A DNA stretch of 64,000 bases from Streptomyces marokkonensis (GTDB lineage Bacteria; Actinomycetota; Actinomycetes; Streptomycetales; Streptomycetaceae), in assembly GCF_008312835.1 (NCBI RefSeq), contig NZ_VSKS01000001.1:124001-188000 (forward strand). The letters are read 5' to 3'. Below, in pieces: positions 8,026 through 15,946 of the stretch. Numbering within the stretch: the stretch's first letter is position 1; the number at the start of each line of letters is the position of its first letter. The notes below the pieces were generated by a model, which was not told where the DNA came from, ran no database searches, and was given only the letters and a program-made list of their open reading frames with translations. The translations under genes and the position numbers were made by a program.

Positions 8026-8060
8026 CACAGGGCCGTTTCCCCCGGGGACGCGGCCCTGTG
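8026..8060 (+). terminator. Hairpin after the dut operon
   Basis: CACAGGGCCG (8026-8035) pairs perfectly with CGGCCCTGTG (8051-8060) with a 15-nt loop, 21 bp after the DUF3710 stop. It probably ends the thioesterase-dut-DUF3710 transcript. Confidence 0.65.
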
Positions 8061-8161
8061 CCGTGCTCGGATCCTCGGGACGAACCGGCCCCGCCGGGAC
8101 CGTTGATCGACCGGCGCCGGGCGGGGATACTGGCGCCCGGTCCACGGGGGAGGGCAGCCGC

Positions 8162-8854
8162 ATGAGTCAGGTGGTCACCGAGACCATGGTGCGCGTCGAG
8201 GACGTCCACAAGTCGTACGGCACCGGAGCCGCCGCGGTCCACGCGCTGCGCGGCGTCTCCTTCGAGGTCCCGCGCGGCGAACTGGTCGCCCTCGAGGGAC
8301 GCTCGGGATCCGGCAAGACCACGCTGCTGAACATCGTCGGCGGTCTCGACACCCCCGACCGGGGGCGGGTCCACGTCGACGGCAGCGACCTCGCCGGCCT
8401 CGACGAGAACGGGCTGCTCGCCCTGCGCCGGGACCACGTCGGGTTCGTCTTCCAGTCCTTCGGCCTCATCCCGATCCTCACCGCCGCCGAGAACGTCGGC
8501 GTCCCGCTGCGGCTGCGCCGGGCGGACCCGCGCGAGCGCGAGGAGCGCGTCGAACTGCTGCTGTCCCTGGTCGGGCTCGCCGACCACGCGGCCCAGCGGC
8601 CCGGCGAGCTGTCCGGCGGCCAGCAGCAGCGGGTCGCCATCGCCCGCGCCCTCGCCAACAGCCCCTCCCTCCTCATCGCCGACGAGCCGACCGGCCAGCT
8701 GGACGCCGAGACCGGACACGCCGTCATGGAGCTGCTGCGCGCGGTCGTCCGCAGCGAGCACGTCACCGCGCTCGTCGCCACGCACGACGCCACGCTCCTC
8801 GGCCTCGCCGACCGGGTGCTGGAGCTGAGCGACGGGGAGATCGCCGAGCACTGA
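8162..8854 (+). CDS. ABC transporter ATP-binding protein, MacB/LolD type
   Basis: A 230-residue stand-alone ATPase. Walker A is GRSGSGKTT, the Q-loop VFQSFGLIP, the signature LSGGQQQRVA, Walker B LLIADEPTGQLD, and the H-loop is in ATHD. The sequence belongs to the group that pairs with FtsX/MacB-type permeases. No permease lies beside it: the next gene is a response regulator. It therefore acts with a permease encoded elsewhere or is a remnant of a larger locus. ATG 8162 follows GGGGGAGGGCAG. It sits inside the otherwise conserved housekeeping block. Confidence 0.9.
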   Translation: MSQVVTETMVRVEDVHKSYGTGAAAVHALRGVSFEVPRGELVALEGRSGSGKTTLLNIVGGLDTPDRGRVHVDGSDLAGLDENGLLALRRDHVGFVFQSFGLIPILTAAENVGVPLRLRRADPREREERVELLLSLVGLADHAAQRPGELSGGQQQRVAIARALANSPSLLIADEPTGQLDAETGHAVMELLRAVVRSEHVTALVATHDATLLGLADRVLELSDGEIAEH

Positions 8855-9042
8855 CCCGGTCGCCGCGGGCGGCGTCGCCGGCCGTGCGGGGGTGCGGGGC
8901 GCCGAGCGCGGGCCCGGCGGCCGCCACCGGGCCGGGGACCGTATCGTGGAACCGTTCCAGCCGCACGGTGACGCACCGCGCGGTGCGGGCGTACGGACCC
9001 GGTCCGGCCCGGGGAACCCGCAGAACCGGAAAGGCAGTCCTC

Positions 9043-9723
9043 ATGACCCGTGTGCTGGTGGTCGACGACGACCCGGCCATCGTGCGCGCCCTCGTGATCA
9101 ACCTCAAGGCCCGCTCCTACGAGGTCGACTCCGCCCACGACGGCGCCGGCGCGCTCCGTACGGCCGCCGCGCACCATCCCGACGTCGTCGTCCTGGACCT
9201 GGGCCTGCCCGACATGGACGGTGTCGAGGTGATCAGGGGACTGCGCGGCTGGACCCGGGTGCCGATCCTGGTGCTGTCCGCGCGGCACGCCTCCGACGAG
9301 AAGGTCCAGGCGCTCGACGCGGGCGCCGACGACTACGTCACCAAGCCCTTCGGCATGGACGAACTGCTGGCCCGGCTGCGCGCCGCCGTACGCCGCGCGG
9401 AGCCCGCCGGCGAGGGGGGCGACGCGGTGGTGGAGACCGACGAGTTCACCGTCGACCTGGCCGCCAAGAAGGTCAACCGCGGCGGCAAGGACGTACGGCT
9501 GACACCCACCGAATGGCACCTGCTCGAGGTGCTGGTGCGGGCCGGCGGGCGGCTGGTGGGGCAGAAGCAGCTGCTGCGCGAGGTGTGGGGGCCGTCGTAC
9601 GGGACGGAGACCAACTACCTGCGCGTGTACATGGCGCAGCTGCGGCGGAAACTGGAGGCGGATCCGTCGCATCCCCGGCACCTCATCACCGAGCCGGGCA
9701 TGGGGTACCGCTTCGAGAAGTAG
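9043..9723 (+). CDS. KdpE-like response regulator without a partner kinase
   Basis: A 226-residue OmpR-family regulator. The receiver shows VDDDP, phospho-Asp in VVLDLGLPDMDG, and VTKPFGMDE with the conserved Lys. The winged-helix domain ends PGMGYRFEK. Similarity in the linker and recognition helix (TPTEWHLLEVLVRAGG) is to KdpE, the regulator of high-affinity K+ uptake, but no kdpD kinase or kdpFABC genes are present here. ATG 9043 follows GGAAAGGCAG. Nearby TrkA-like genes keep open a link to potassium homeostasis; this is inference. Confidence 0.85.
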   Translation: MTRVLVVDDDPAIVRALVINLKARSYEVDSAHDGAGALRTAAAHHPDVVVLDLGLPDMDGVEVIRGLRGWTRVPILVLSARHASDEKVQALDAGADDYVTKPFGMDELLARLRAAVRRAEPAGEGGDAVVETDEFTVDLAAKKVNRGGKDVRLTPTEWHLLEVLVRAGGRLVGQKQLLREVWGPSYGTETNYLRVYMAQLRRKLEADPSHPRHLITEPGMGYRFEK

Positions 9724-9810
9724 AGGTCACGCGCGTGCCCGCGACCGGGCCGCGGAGCGGCCGGTTCGGACCGGGGCCGCAGCGGGTACGGAACCGTCGG
9801 TGGACCCCGG

Positions 9811-9816
9811 TACGCT
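9811..9816 (+). promoter_or_regulatory. -10 box of a leaderless promoter
   Basis: TACGCT ends exactly 7 nt before ATG 9823, with no ribosome site between, so the transcript should start at or next to the A of the start codon. Confidence 0.5.
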
Positions 9817-9822
9817 TCAGAT

Positions 9823-10221
9823 ATGAGTGCTGTTCCTCGTCCCGACAGGCCGGCGGGCCGGTTCCGGCGCATGCTCGACCGGCTCTCCTCGTCTCAGGAG
9901 GATTTGGAGTCCGAGGAGCTGCGTGAGGACGCCGCGACCGCCGGCTGTACGCGGATAGGTGACTGCCAGGACCGGCAGATCGTGACGGTTACTGGTACCT
10001 TGCGCACGGTCACGCTGCGGCCGCGCGCGGGAGTCCCGGCCCTGGAGGCCGAGCTGTTCGACGGTTCCGCCGCCCTGGACGTGGTGTGGCTCGGCCGGCG
10101 CTCCATCGTGGGCATAGAACCGGGACGCAGGCTGATCGCATCGGGCCGGATCTCCCTGAGCCAGGGCCGCCGGGTGCTGTTCAATCCGAAATACGAACTG
10201 AGACCCCTCGGACGGGAGTAG
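9823..10221 (+). CDS. OB-fold nucleic-acid-binding protein
   Basis: A 132-residue protein with a single OB-fold (about 40-128): IVTVTGTLRTVTLRPRAGVPALEAELFDGSAALDVVWLGRR...GRRLIASGRISL. This is the anticodon-binding/ssDNA-type fold also seen in RecG and aminoacyl-tRNA synthetases. It is the equivalent of Rv2694c. Partner and role are unknown. It is likely leaderless. The DUF3159 gene follows 3 nt later and should be translationally coupled. Confidence 0.88.
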   Translation: MSAVPRPDRPAGRFRRMLDRLSSSQEDLESEELREDAATAGCTRIGDCQDRQIVTVTGTLRTVTLRPRAGVPALEAELFDGSAALDVVWLGRRSIVGIEPGRRLIASGRISLSQGRRVLFNPKYELRPLGRE

Positions 10222-10224
10222 CCG

Positions 10225-10932
10225 GTGACGTCGCTCGACAAGCCGACAACCGAAGACACATCCGCGGACGACGCCCGGGCGGTGACGGAGGCCGCCCTGT
10301 TCGAGGCGTTCGGCGGGGTGCGGGGCATGGTCGAGACGGTGCTGCCCGGGCTCCTCTTCGTCAGCATCTACACGGTCAACAAGGACCTGCACATGTCGGC
10401 GATCGCGGCGCTCGCCGTGTCGCTGGTGATGGTCGTCGTCCGGCTGGCGAGGAAGGACACCGTCAAGCACGCCTTCAGCGGCGTCTTCGGCGTCGCGTTC
10501 GGTGTGGTCTTCGCGATGATGACGGGCAACGCCAAGGACTTCTACCTGCCGGGCATGCTGTACACGCTGGGCCTGGCCCTGGCGTACATCGTCACGGCGA
10601 TGGCGGGTGTCCCGCTGATCGGCCTGATGCTGGGTCCCGTCTTCCGGGAGAACCTCTCCTGGCGCACCCGCAACCCCGGCCGGAAGAAGGCCTACACCAA
10701 GGCCAGCTGGGCCTGGGGCCTGATCCTGCTCGGCAAGAGCGCGATCCTCTTCCCGCTGTACTGGTGGGCGGACACCACGCAGCTGGGCTGGGTCCTGGTC
10801 GGGCTCAAGATCCCGCCGTTCCTGCTCGCCGTGTATCTGACCTGGGTCTTCCTGGCGAAGGCGCCGCCGCCGATCGACGTGTTCGCCGAGATGGAGGCGG
10901 AGGAGGAACGCAAGGCCGCTGCCTCCGAGTAG
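10225..10932 (+). CDS. DUF3159 membrane protein
   Basis: A 235-residue integral membrane protein with about six helices between residues 35 and 215, for example VLPGLLFVSIYTVN, AIAALAVSLVMVVVRL, GVFGVAFGVVFAMM and WAWGLILLGKSAILFPLYWW, and a charged C-terminal tail. The DUF3159 family is restricted to actinobacteria. It is the equivalent of Rv2693c, adjacent to the TrkA pair in both genomes, which hints at a role in ion or osmotic balance; this is inference from context. GTG 10225 lies 3 nt after the OB-fold gene. Confidence 0.9.
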   Translation: MTSLDKPTTEDTSADDARAVTEAALFEAFGGVRGMVETVLPGLLFVSIYTVNKDLHMSAIAALAVSLVMVVVRLARKDTVKHAFSGVFGVAFGVVFAMMTGNAKDFYLPGMLYTLGLALAYIVTAMAGVPLIGLMLGPVFRENLSWRTRNPGRKKAYTKASWAWGLILLGKSAILFPLYWWADTTQLGWVLVGLKIPPFLLAVYLTWVFLAKAPPPIDVFAEMEAEEERKAAASE

Positions 10933-11018
10933 GCGCGCCCCGCCTTCTGGGGGCCGCCGCCCCCAGGGCCCCCGCCTCGGCCCCGAACGGCTCCGTCCTC
11001 GAACGCCGGACGGACTGA

Positions 11019-11050
11019 GGGGGGCGCCCGGAGTCTTCCGGGCGCCCCCC
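11019..11050. terminator. Strong bidirectional hairpin
   Basis: A 14-bp perfect stem, GGGGGGCGCCCGGA (11019-11032) with TCCGGGCGCCCCCC (11037-11050), and a GTCT loop, followed by TCTTGTTTTC on the plus strand. It lies between the convergent DUF3159 and trkA genes. Confidence 0.88.
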
Positions 11051-11058
11051 TCTTGTTT

Positions 11059-11727
11059 TCATGACTCCTTGCGGACCGACAGCAGGTCTTCCAGCTGTTC
11101 CTCGCGGGCCTGGGCCGCCACGAAGAGGAGTTCGTCGCCGGCCTCCAGGGAGTCCTCCCGCGTCGGCGTCAGCACGCGCGTGCCGCGGATGATGGTGACC
11201 AGCGAGGTGTCCTGCGGCCACTGGACGTCCCCGACCTGCGTGCCGGCCAGCGCCGACTCCTCGGGCAGGGTCAGCTCGACCAGGTTGGCGTCACCGTGGC
11301 TGAAGCGCAGCAGCCGTACCAGGTCGCCGACGCTTACCGCCTCCTCCACCAGGGCCGACATCAGGCGCGGCGTGGAGACGGCGACGTCCACGCCCCACGA
11401 CTCGTTGAACAGCCACTCGTTCTTCGGGTTGTTCACCCGGGCGACGACGCGCGGAACGCCGTACTCGGTCTTGGCCAGCAGTGAGACGACCAGATTGACC
11501 TTGTCGTCGCCGGTCGCGGCGATGACGACGTTGCAGCGCTGGAGCGCCGCCTCGTCCAGGGAGGTGATCTCGCAGGCGTCGGCGAGCAGCCACTCCGCCT
11601 GCGGCACGCGCTCCACCGAGATGGCGGTCGGCGCCTTGTCGATCAGCAGGACCTCGTGGCCGTTCTCCAGCAGCTCGCCCGCGATCGAGCGGCCGACCGC
11701 GCCGGCTCCGGCAATGGCGACCCTCAT
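11059..11727 (-). CDS. TrkA-family K+ uptake regulatory protein (CeoC-like)
   Basis: A 222-residue RCK protein. The RCK_N Rossmann domain (about 1-120) carries GAGAVGRSIA and VVIAATGDDKVN. The RCK_C domain (about 135-220) is present. Such subunits gate K+ channels or transporters in response to nucleotides such as NAD(H), ATP or c-di-AMP. Its ATG overlaps the stop of the upstream trkA gene by one base (TGATG), so the two are made together and probably form a hetero-complex. It is the equivalent of Rv2692 (ceoC). No Trk membrane subunit is adjacent; the APC permease further right is a candidate partner. Confidence 0.9.
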   Translation of the reverse strand: MRVAIAGAGAVGRSIAGELLENGHEVLLIDKAPTAISVERVPQAEWLLADACEITSLDEAALQRCNVVIAATGDDKVNLVVSLLAKTEYGVPRVVARVNNPKNEWLFNESWGVDVAVSTPRLMSALVEEAVSVGDLVRLLRFSHGDANLVELTLPEESALAGTQVGDVQWPQDTSLVTIIRGTRVLTPTREDSLEAGDELLFVAAQAREEQLEDLLSVRKES

Positions 11728-12398
11728 CAGTGACCGCCCTCCTCTTCGGGCCCCTTGGCGAACGCCGCCTCGACCCGGTCGATCTCATCGGTGCGCATCA
11801 TCACGTGCACCAGGTCCCCCTCCTGCAGCACCGTCTGCGAGCTGGGCAGCATCGCCTCGCCGAGCCGGGTCAGGAACGCCACGCGGACGCCCGTCGCGTC
11901 CTGCAGTCTGCTGATCCGGTGGCCCACCCAGGCCGTGGAGGCGTGCACCTCGGCGAGCTGGACCCCGCCGGTGGGGTCGCGCCACAGCGGCTCGGCGCCC
12001 GAGGGGAGCAGCCGGCGCAGCATCTGGTCGGCCGTCCAGCGGACGGTCGCCACCGTGGGGATGCCGAGGCGCTGGTAGACCTCGGCGCGGCGGGGGTCGT
12101 AGATGCGGGCGGCGACGTTCTCGACGCCGAACATCTCCCGGGCCACCCGCGCGGCGATGATGTTGGAGTTGTCGCCGCTGGAGACGGCGGCGAAGGCGCC
12201 CGCGTCCTCGATGCCCGCCTCACGCAGGGTGTCCTGGTCGAAGCCGACCCCGGTGACCCGGCGGCCGCCGAACGAGGAGCCCAGCCGGCGGAAGGCGGTG
12301 GGGTCCCGGTCGATCACGGCGACCGTGTGCCCCTGCTCCTCCAGGGTCTGGGCCAGGGCGGAACCCACCCTTCCGCAGCCCATGATGACAATATGCAT
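11727..12398 (-). CDS. TrkA-family K+ uptake regulatory protein (CeoB-like)
   Basis: A 223-residue RCK protein with a nucleotide-binding loop at the very N terminus (MGCGRVGSALA), acidic residue at the end of strand 2 (VIDRDP), and an RCK_C domain in the last 80 residues. It is the equivalent of Rv2691 (ceoB). The ATG at 12398 has no strong ribosome site directly before it. Instead a 16-codon upstream reading frame ends 4 nt before, suggesting coupled translation. It is the first gene of a two-gene operon. Confidence 0.9.
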   Translation of the reverse strand: MHIVIMGCGRVGSALAQTLEEQGHTVAVIDRDPTAFRRLGSSFGGRRVTGVGFDQDTLREAGIEDAGAFAAVSSGDNSNIIAARVAREMFGVENVAARIYDPRRAEVYQRLGIPTVATVRWTADQMLRRLLPSGAEPLWRDPTGGVQLAEVHASTAWVGHRISRLQDATGVRVAFLTRLGEAMLPSSQTVLQEGDLVHVMMRTDEIDRVEAAFAKGPEEEGGH

Positions 12399-12402
12399 CG
12401 CG

Positions 12403-12453
12403 TCACACCGCGCTTCCTGCAGGCCCTTCGACCTTCATGACCTTCGTGCTCAT
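12403..12453 (-). CDS. Possible 16-aa leader peptide before the trkA pair
   Basis: ATG at 12453 opens MSTKVMKVEGPAGSAV and stops 4 nt before the trkA start. AAGAGAGA precedes it as a possible ribosome site. The peptide has no recognisable function. Its position would allow terminating ribosomes to re-initiate on trkA, whose own ribosome site (GGAAG) lies inside this frame. Confidence 0.35.
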   Translation of the reverse strand: MSTKVMKVEGPAGSAV

Positions 12454-12634
12454 GTCTCTCTTTCGGCTCGCCAGGCACGACATCGCGGCCCGAGGAACGG
12501 GCCGCAGGCAACATCATGCCGGGGGATCGCGGTCCTGACGCCCTCCGGGGCCCGGCCGCCGCGTCCGCGTGCCGGGTCCAACGTATCCGCACCACCGGGG
12601 GACGCCGGAAGCCCGGACAAGGAGAGAACCAGCC

Positions 12635-13561
12635 ATGACTGCCGAGATCGACGTCCTCGTCCTGGGCGGCGCGGGCGTGGACACGATCGTGCACGTGCCC
12701 GAACTGCCCGTGCCGCTCGCCGACAGCCACATGATCCGGCCGGGCATCGTCACCCGTGCGGGGCAGAGCGGCGACTTCGTCGCGCTCGGCACCAGCGCCC
12801 TCGGCCTGCGCACCCACCACCTCGACCTGATCGGCGACGACCACGAGGGCGACCTCGTCAGGGCCCTGCACCGCGACCACGGCATCGCGCTCACCGCCGT
12901 ACCGCAGCCGTGCGGCACCAAGCGCGCGGTCAACCTGGTCGGCCCCGACGGCCGGCGCCTCTCCCTGTACGACGCGACCCGCTGGGCCGAGACGGACCGG
13001 CTGCCCGAGGACACCGTGCGGTCTCTCGCCGCCGTCAGCCGGCACGCCCACGTCGTCATCACCCAGCCCTGCGCGCAGGCCCTGCCCCTGCTCCGGCAGG
13101 CGGGCGTGACGATCTCGACGGACCTGCACGACTGGAACGGCGCCAACCCCTACCACGAGCCCTTCGCGTTCGCCGCGGACGTCGTCTTCCTCTCCGCCGC
13201 CGCCCTGACCGACCCGGAGGCCACGATGCGCCGGATCGCCGAGCGCGGCCGGGCGCGGATCGTCGTCGCCACCGCGGGGGCCGAGGGAGCCTTCCTGCTC
13301 GCCGACGGCGACATGACCCGTCTCCCCGCGGCCGAACCCCCGGCGCCGGTGGTGGACTCCAACGGGGCCGGCGACGCCTTCGCGGCCGCGTTCCTCCACG
13401 GCTGGCTCGGTGGCGAACCGCCCCGTCACTGCGCCCGGCTCGGGGCGGTGGCCGGCGCCTACGCCTGCACGGTGCCCTCGACGCGGGTGGCGGCCATCGG
13501 GCCGCGGGCCCTGCTCGCCGGAGTCGCCGAGCCCGCACCCGGGACGGTCAGCGGCGCGTGA
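12635..13561 (+). CDS. PfkB-family carbohydrate/nucleoside kinase
   Basis: A 308-residue kinase of the ribokinase fold. The N-terminal motif LVLGGAGVDTIVHV and GQSGDFVALG lie in the sugar-binding region. The C-terminal signature DSNGAGDAFAAAF carries the anion-hole glycines and catalytic Asp. The sugar substrate cannot be read; the family covers ribose, fructose, adenosine and others. ATG 12635 follows AAGGAGAG. It is divergent from the trkA operon, and its end overlaps the small membrane-peptide gene on the other strand by 14 bp. Confidence 0.88.
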   Translation: MTAEIDVLVLGGAGVDTIVHVPELPVPLADSHMIRPGIVTRAGQSGDFVALGTSALGLRTHHLDLIGDDHEGDLVRALHRDHGIALTAVPQPCGTKRAVNLVGPDGRRLSLYDATRWAETDRLPEDTVRSLAAVSRHAHVVITQPCAQALPLLRQAGVTISTDLHDWNGANPYHEPFAFAADVVFLSAAALTDPEATMRRIAERGRARIVVATAGAEGAFLLADGDMTRLPAAEPPAPVVDSNGAGDAFAAAFLHGWLGGEPPRHCARLGAVAGAYACTVPSTRVAAIGPRALLAGVAEPAPGTVSGA

Positions 13562-13643
13562 TGCTGCGCACGCTCGCCGCGGTGAGGATGCCGAGGCCGA
13601 CGAGCGCGGCCGCGGCGCCGATCAGTTCTGCGGTCGTGTGCAC
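13548..13643 (-). CDS. Small single-pass membrane peptide (31 aa)
   Basis: GTG 13643 is preceded by GGAGG at 13652-13648 (minus strand). The peptide reads VHTTAELIGAAAALVGLG and then a short basic tail ending SITRR. It has one hydrophobic helix with positive inside charge. An in-frame ATG at 13688 would add 15 residues. It is convergent with the PfkB gene and divergent from the APC permease. The function is unknown; small membrane modulators of transporters have this shape, but that is speculative. Confidence 0.5.
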   Translation of the reverse strand: MHTTAELIGAAAALVGLGILTAASVRSITRR

Positions 13644-13831
13644 GGGACCTCCGCGTGACGTGGCGACGACGGCCGGATGGTCAGTCATATAGGCATGGAA
13701 CCCCCGCGGCCTGCGGAATCCGCGCCCCGGCCTCCCCTAATTTCACCCGGAGAGCAGAGGCGTATGGATGCCGTATGGATGTGGGGTGGCGGGTGGGCCG
13801 CCCCTCGACCGACGGCCTACGATCCACTGTT

Positions 13832-15877
13832 GTGTCCAAACTGACCGACGTGCCCAAACGCATTTTGATCGGGCGCGCACTGCGCAGCGACCGGCTCGGG
13901 GAAACGCTTCTGCCGAAGCGCGTCGCACTCCCCGTGTTCGCCTCCGACCCGCTGTCCTCCGTGGCGTACGCCCCCGGCGAGGTGCTGCTGGTCCTGTCCA
14001 TCGCGGGTCTGTCGGCGTACCACTTCAGCCCCTGGATCGCCGCCGCGGTCGTCGTGCTGATGTTCACCGTGGTCGCCTCCTACCGGCAGAACGTGCACGC
14101 CTACCCCAGCGGCGGCGGCGACTACGAGGTGGCCAACACCAACCTCGGCCCCAAGGCGGGGCTGACCGTCGCGAGCGCCCTGCTCGTCGACTACGTCCTC
14201 ACCGTCGCCGTGTCGATCTCCTCCGGCATCGAGAACCTGGGTTCGGCGGTCCCGTTCGTCGTCGAGAACAAGGTGGCCTGCGCGATCGGCGTGATCGTGC
14301 TGCTGACGCTGATGAACCTCCGGGGGGTCAAGGAGTCGGGCACGCTCTTCGCGATCCCCACGTACGTCTTCGTCGCCGGCGTCTTCACCATGATCGCCTG
14401 GGGGGCCTTCCGCGGTGTCGTGCTCGGCGACGACATGCGGGCGCCGACCGCGGACTTCGAGATCAAACCCGAACACCCCGGCCTCGCCGGCTTCGCCCTG
14501 GTCTTCCTGCTGCTGCGCGCCTTCTCCTCCGGCTGTGCCGCGCTCACCGGCGTCGAGGCGATCTCCAACGGCGTACCGGCCTTCCGCAAGCCCAAGTCAC
14601 GGAACGCGGCGACCACGCTCGCCATGATGGGGCTGCTCGCCGTCACCATGTTCTGCGGCATCATCGGGCTGGCCATGGCCACCGACGTCCGCATGGCCGA
14701 GAACCCGTCCAAGGACCTGATCCACGACGGAGCCCCGCTCGGCCCCGACTACGTCCAGGACCCGGTGATCTCCCAGGTCGCCGAGGCCGTCTTCGGCCAC
14801 GGCAGCCTGCTGTTCATGATCCTCGCCGCCGCCACCGCGCTGGTGCTGTTCCTCGCCGCGAACACCGCCTACAACGGCTTCCCGCTGCTCGGCTCGATCC
14901 TCGCCCAGGACCGCTACCTCCCCCGCCAGCTCCACACGCGCGGCGACCGCCTCGCCTTCTCCAACGGCATCGTGCTGCTCGCGGGCGCCGCCGGACTGCT
15001 GGTGTGGATCTACGGCGCCGACTCCACGCGGCTGATCCAGCTCTACATCGTCGGTGTGTTCGTGTCCTTCACGCTCAGCCAGACCGGCATGGTGCGGCAC
15101 TGGAACCGGCTGCTGGCCACCGAGAACGACCAGGCCAAGCGCCGCCACATGATCCGCTCCCGGGCCATCAACACCTTCGGTGCCTTCTTCACCGGCCTGG
15201 TCCTGATCGTCGTGCTCGTCACCAAGTTCACCCACGGCGCCTGGGTCGCGCTGCTCGGCATGTGCATCTTCTACGCGACCATGACGGCGATCCGTAAGCA
15301 CTACGACCGCGTCGCCGAGGAGATCGCGGCGCCGGAGACCCCGACCGACGACAGCGTGCGGCCGTCCCGGGTCCACTCCGTCGTCCTGATCTCCAAGATC
15401 CACCGACCCACCCTGCGCGCCCTCGCCTACGCCAGGCTGATGCGCTCCGACACCCTGGAGGCGCTCAGCGTCAACGTGGACCCGGACGAGACCAGGGCGC
15501 TGCGCGAGGAGTGGGAGCGGCGCGGCATCGACGTACCCCTCAAGGTGCTCGACTCGCCCTACCGGGAGGTCACGCGGCCGGTCATCGAGTACGTCAAGGG
15601 TCTGCGCAACGAGGCGCCGCGCGACGTGGTGTCCGTGATCATCCCCGAGTACGTCGTCGGCCACTGGTACGAGCACCTGCTGCACAACCAGAGCGCGCTG
15701 CGGCTCAAGGGCCGGCTGCTGTTCACCCCGGGCGTCATGGTGACCTCGGTGCCCTACCAGCTGGAGTCCTCGGAGGCCGCCAAGCAGCGGGCCCGCAGGC
15801 GGCAGGACTGGGTCGCCCCCGGCTCGGTGCGCCGCGGTCCGGCGGAGCGGGCGAAGGACTCCTCCAGGCACACGTAG
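13832..15877 (+). CDS. APC-superfamily permease with C-terminal cytosolic domain
   Basis: A 681-residue transporter with about 12 membrane helices (residues about 35-500; for example FASDPLSSVAYAPGEVLLVLSIAGL in helix 1) and a cytosolic domain of about 160 residues. The fold and GGGDYEVANTNLG loop recall the KimA/YdaO group of K+ importers as well as amino-acid permeases. Location beside two TrkA subunits supports K+ uptake; this is inference. GTG 13832 is preceded by TACGAT (13818-13823), a -10 box giving a leader of about 2 nt. It is the equivalent of Rv2690c. The RNA methyltransferase follows 70 bp later. Confidence 0.85.
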   Translation: MSKLTDVPKRILIGRALRSDRLGETLLPKRVALPVFASDPLSSVAYAPGEVLLVLSIAGLSAYHFSPWIAAAVVVLMFTVVASYRQNVHAYPSGGGDYEVANTNLGPKAGLTVASALLVDYVLTVAVSISSGIENLGSAVPFVVENKVACAIGVIVLLTLMNLRGVKESGTLFAIPTYVFVAGVFTMIAWGAFRGVVLGDDMRAPTADFEIKPEHPGLAGFALVFLLLRAFSSGCAALTGVEAISNGVPAFRKPKSRNAATTLAMMGLLAVTMFCGIIGLAMATDVRMAENPSKDLIHDGAPLGPDYVQDPVISQVAEAVFGHGSLLFMILAAATALVLFLAANTAYNGFPLLGSILAQDRYLPRQLHTRGDRLAFSNGIVLLAGAAGLLVWIYGADSTRLIQLYIVGVFVSFTLSQTGMVRHWNRLLATENDQAKRRHMIRSRAINTFGAFFTGLVLIVVLVTKFTHGAWVALLGMCIFYATMTAIRKHYDRVAEEIAAPETPTDDSVRPSRVHSVVLISKIHRPTLRALAYARLMRSDTLEALSVNVDPDETRALREEWERRGIDVPLKVLDSPYREVTRPVIEYVKGLRNEAPRDVVSVIIPEYVVGHWYEHLLHNQSALRLKGRLLFTPGVMVTSVPYQLESSEAAKQRARRRQDWVAPGSVRRGPAERAKDSSRHT

Positions 15878-15946
15878 ACTGGTGGGCTGTTGTCACGGGC
15901 CGCACGGCCCGTCCGCCCGTTCCCGATGTTGTGGAGTCACCCCGCC

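Noticed and set aside
12399-12634. c-di-AMP (ydaO) riboswitch before the trkA pair
   Set aside because: Only a simple GCGGCCCG-AGGAA-CGGGCCGC stem is visible (12485-12505); the conserved ydaO core sequences were not found by eye.
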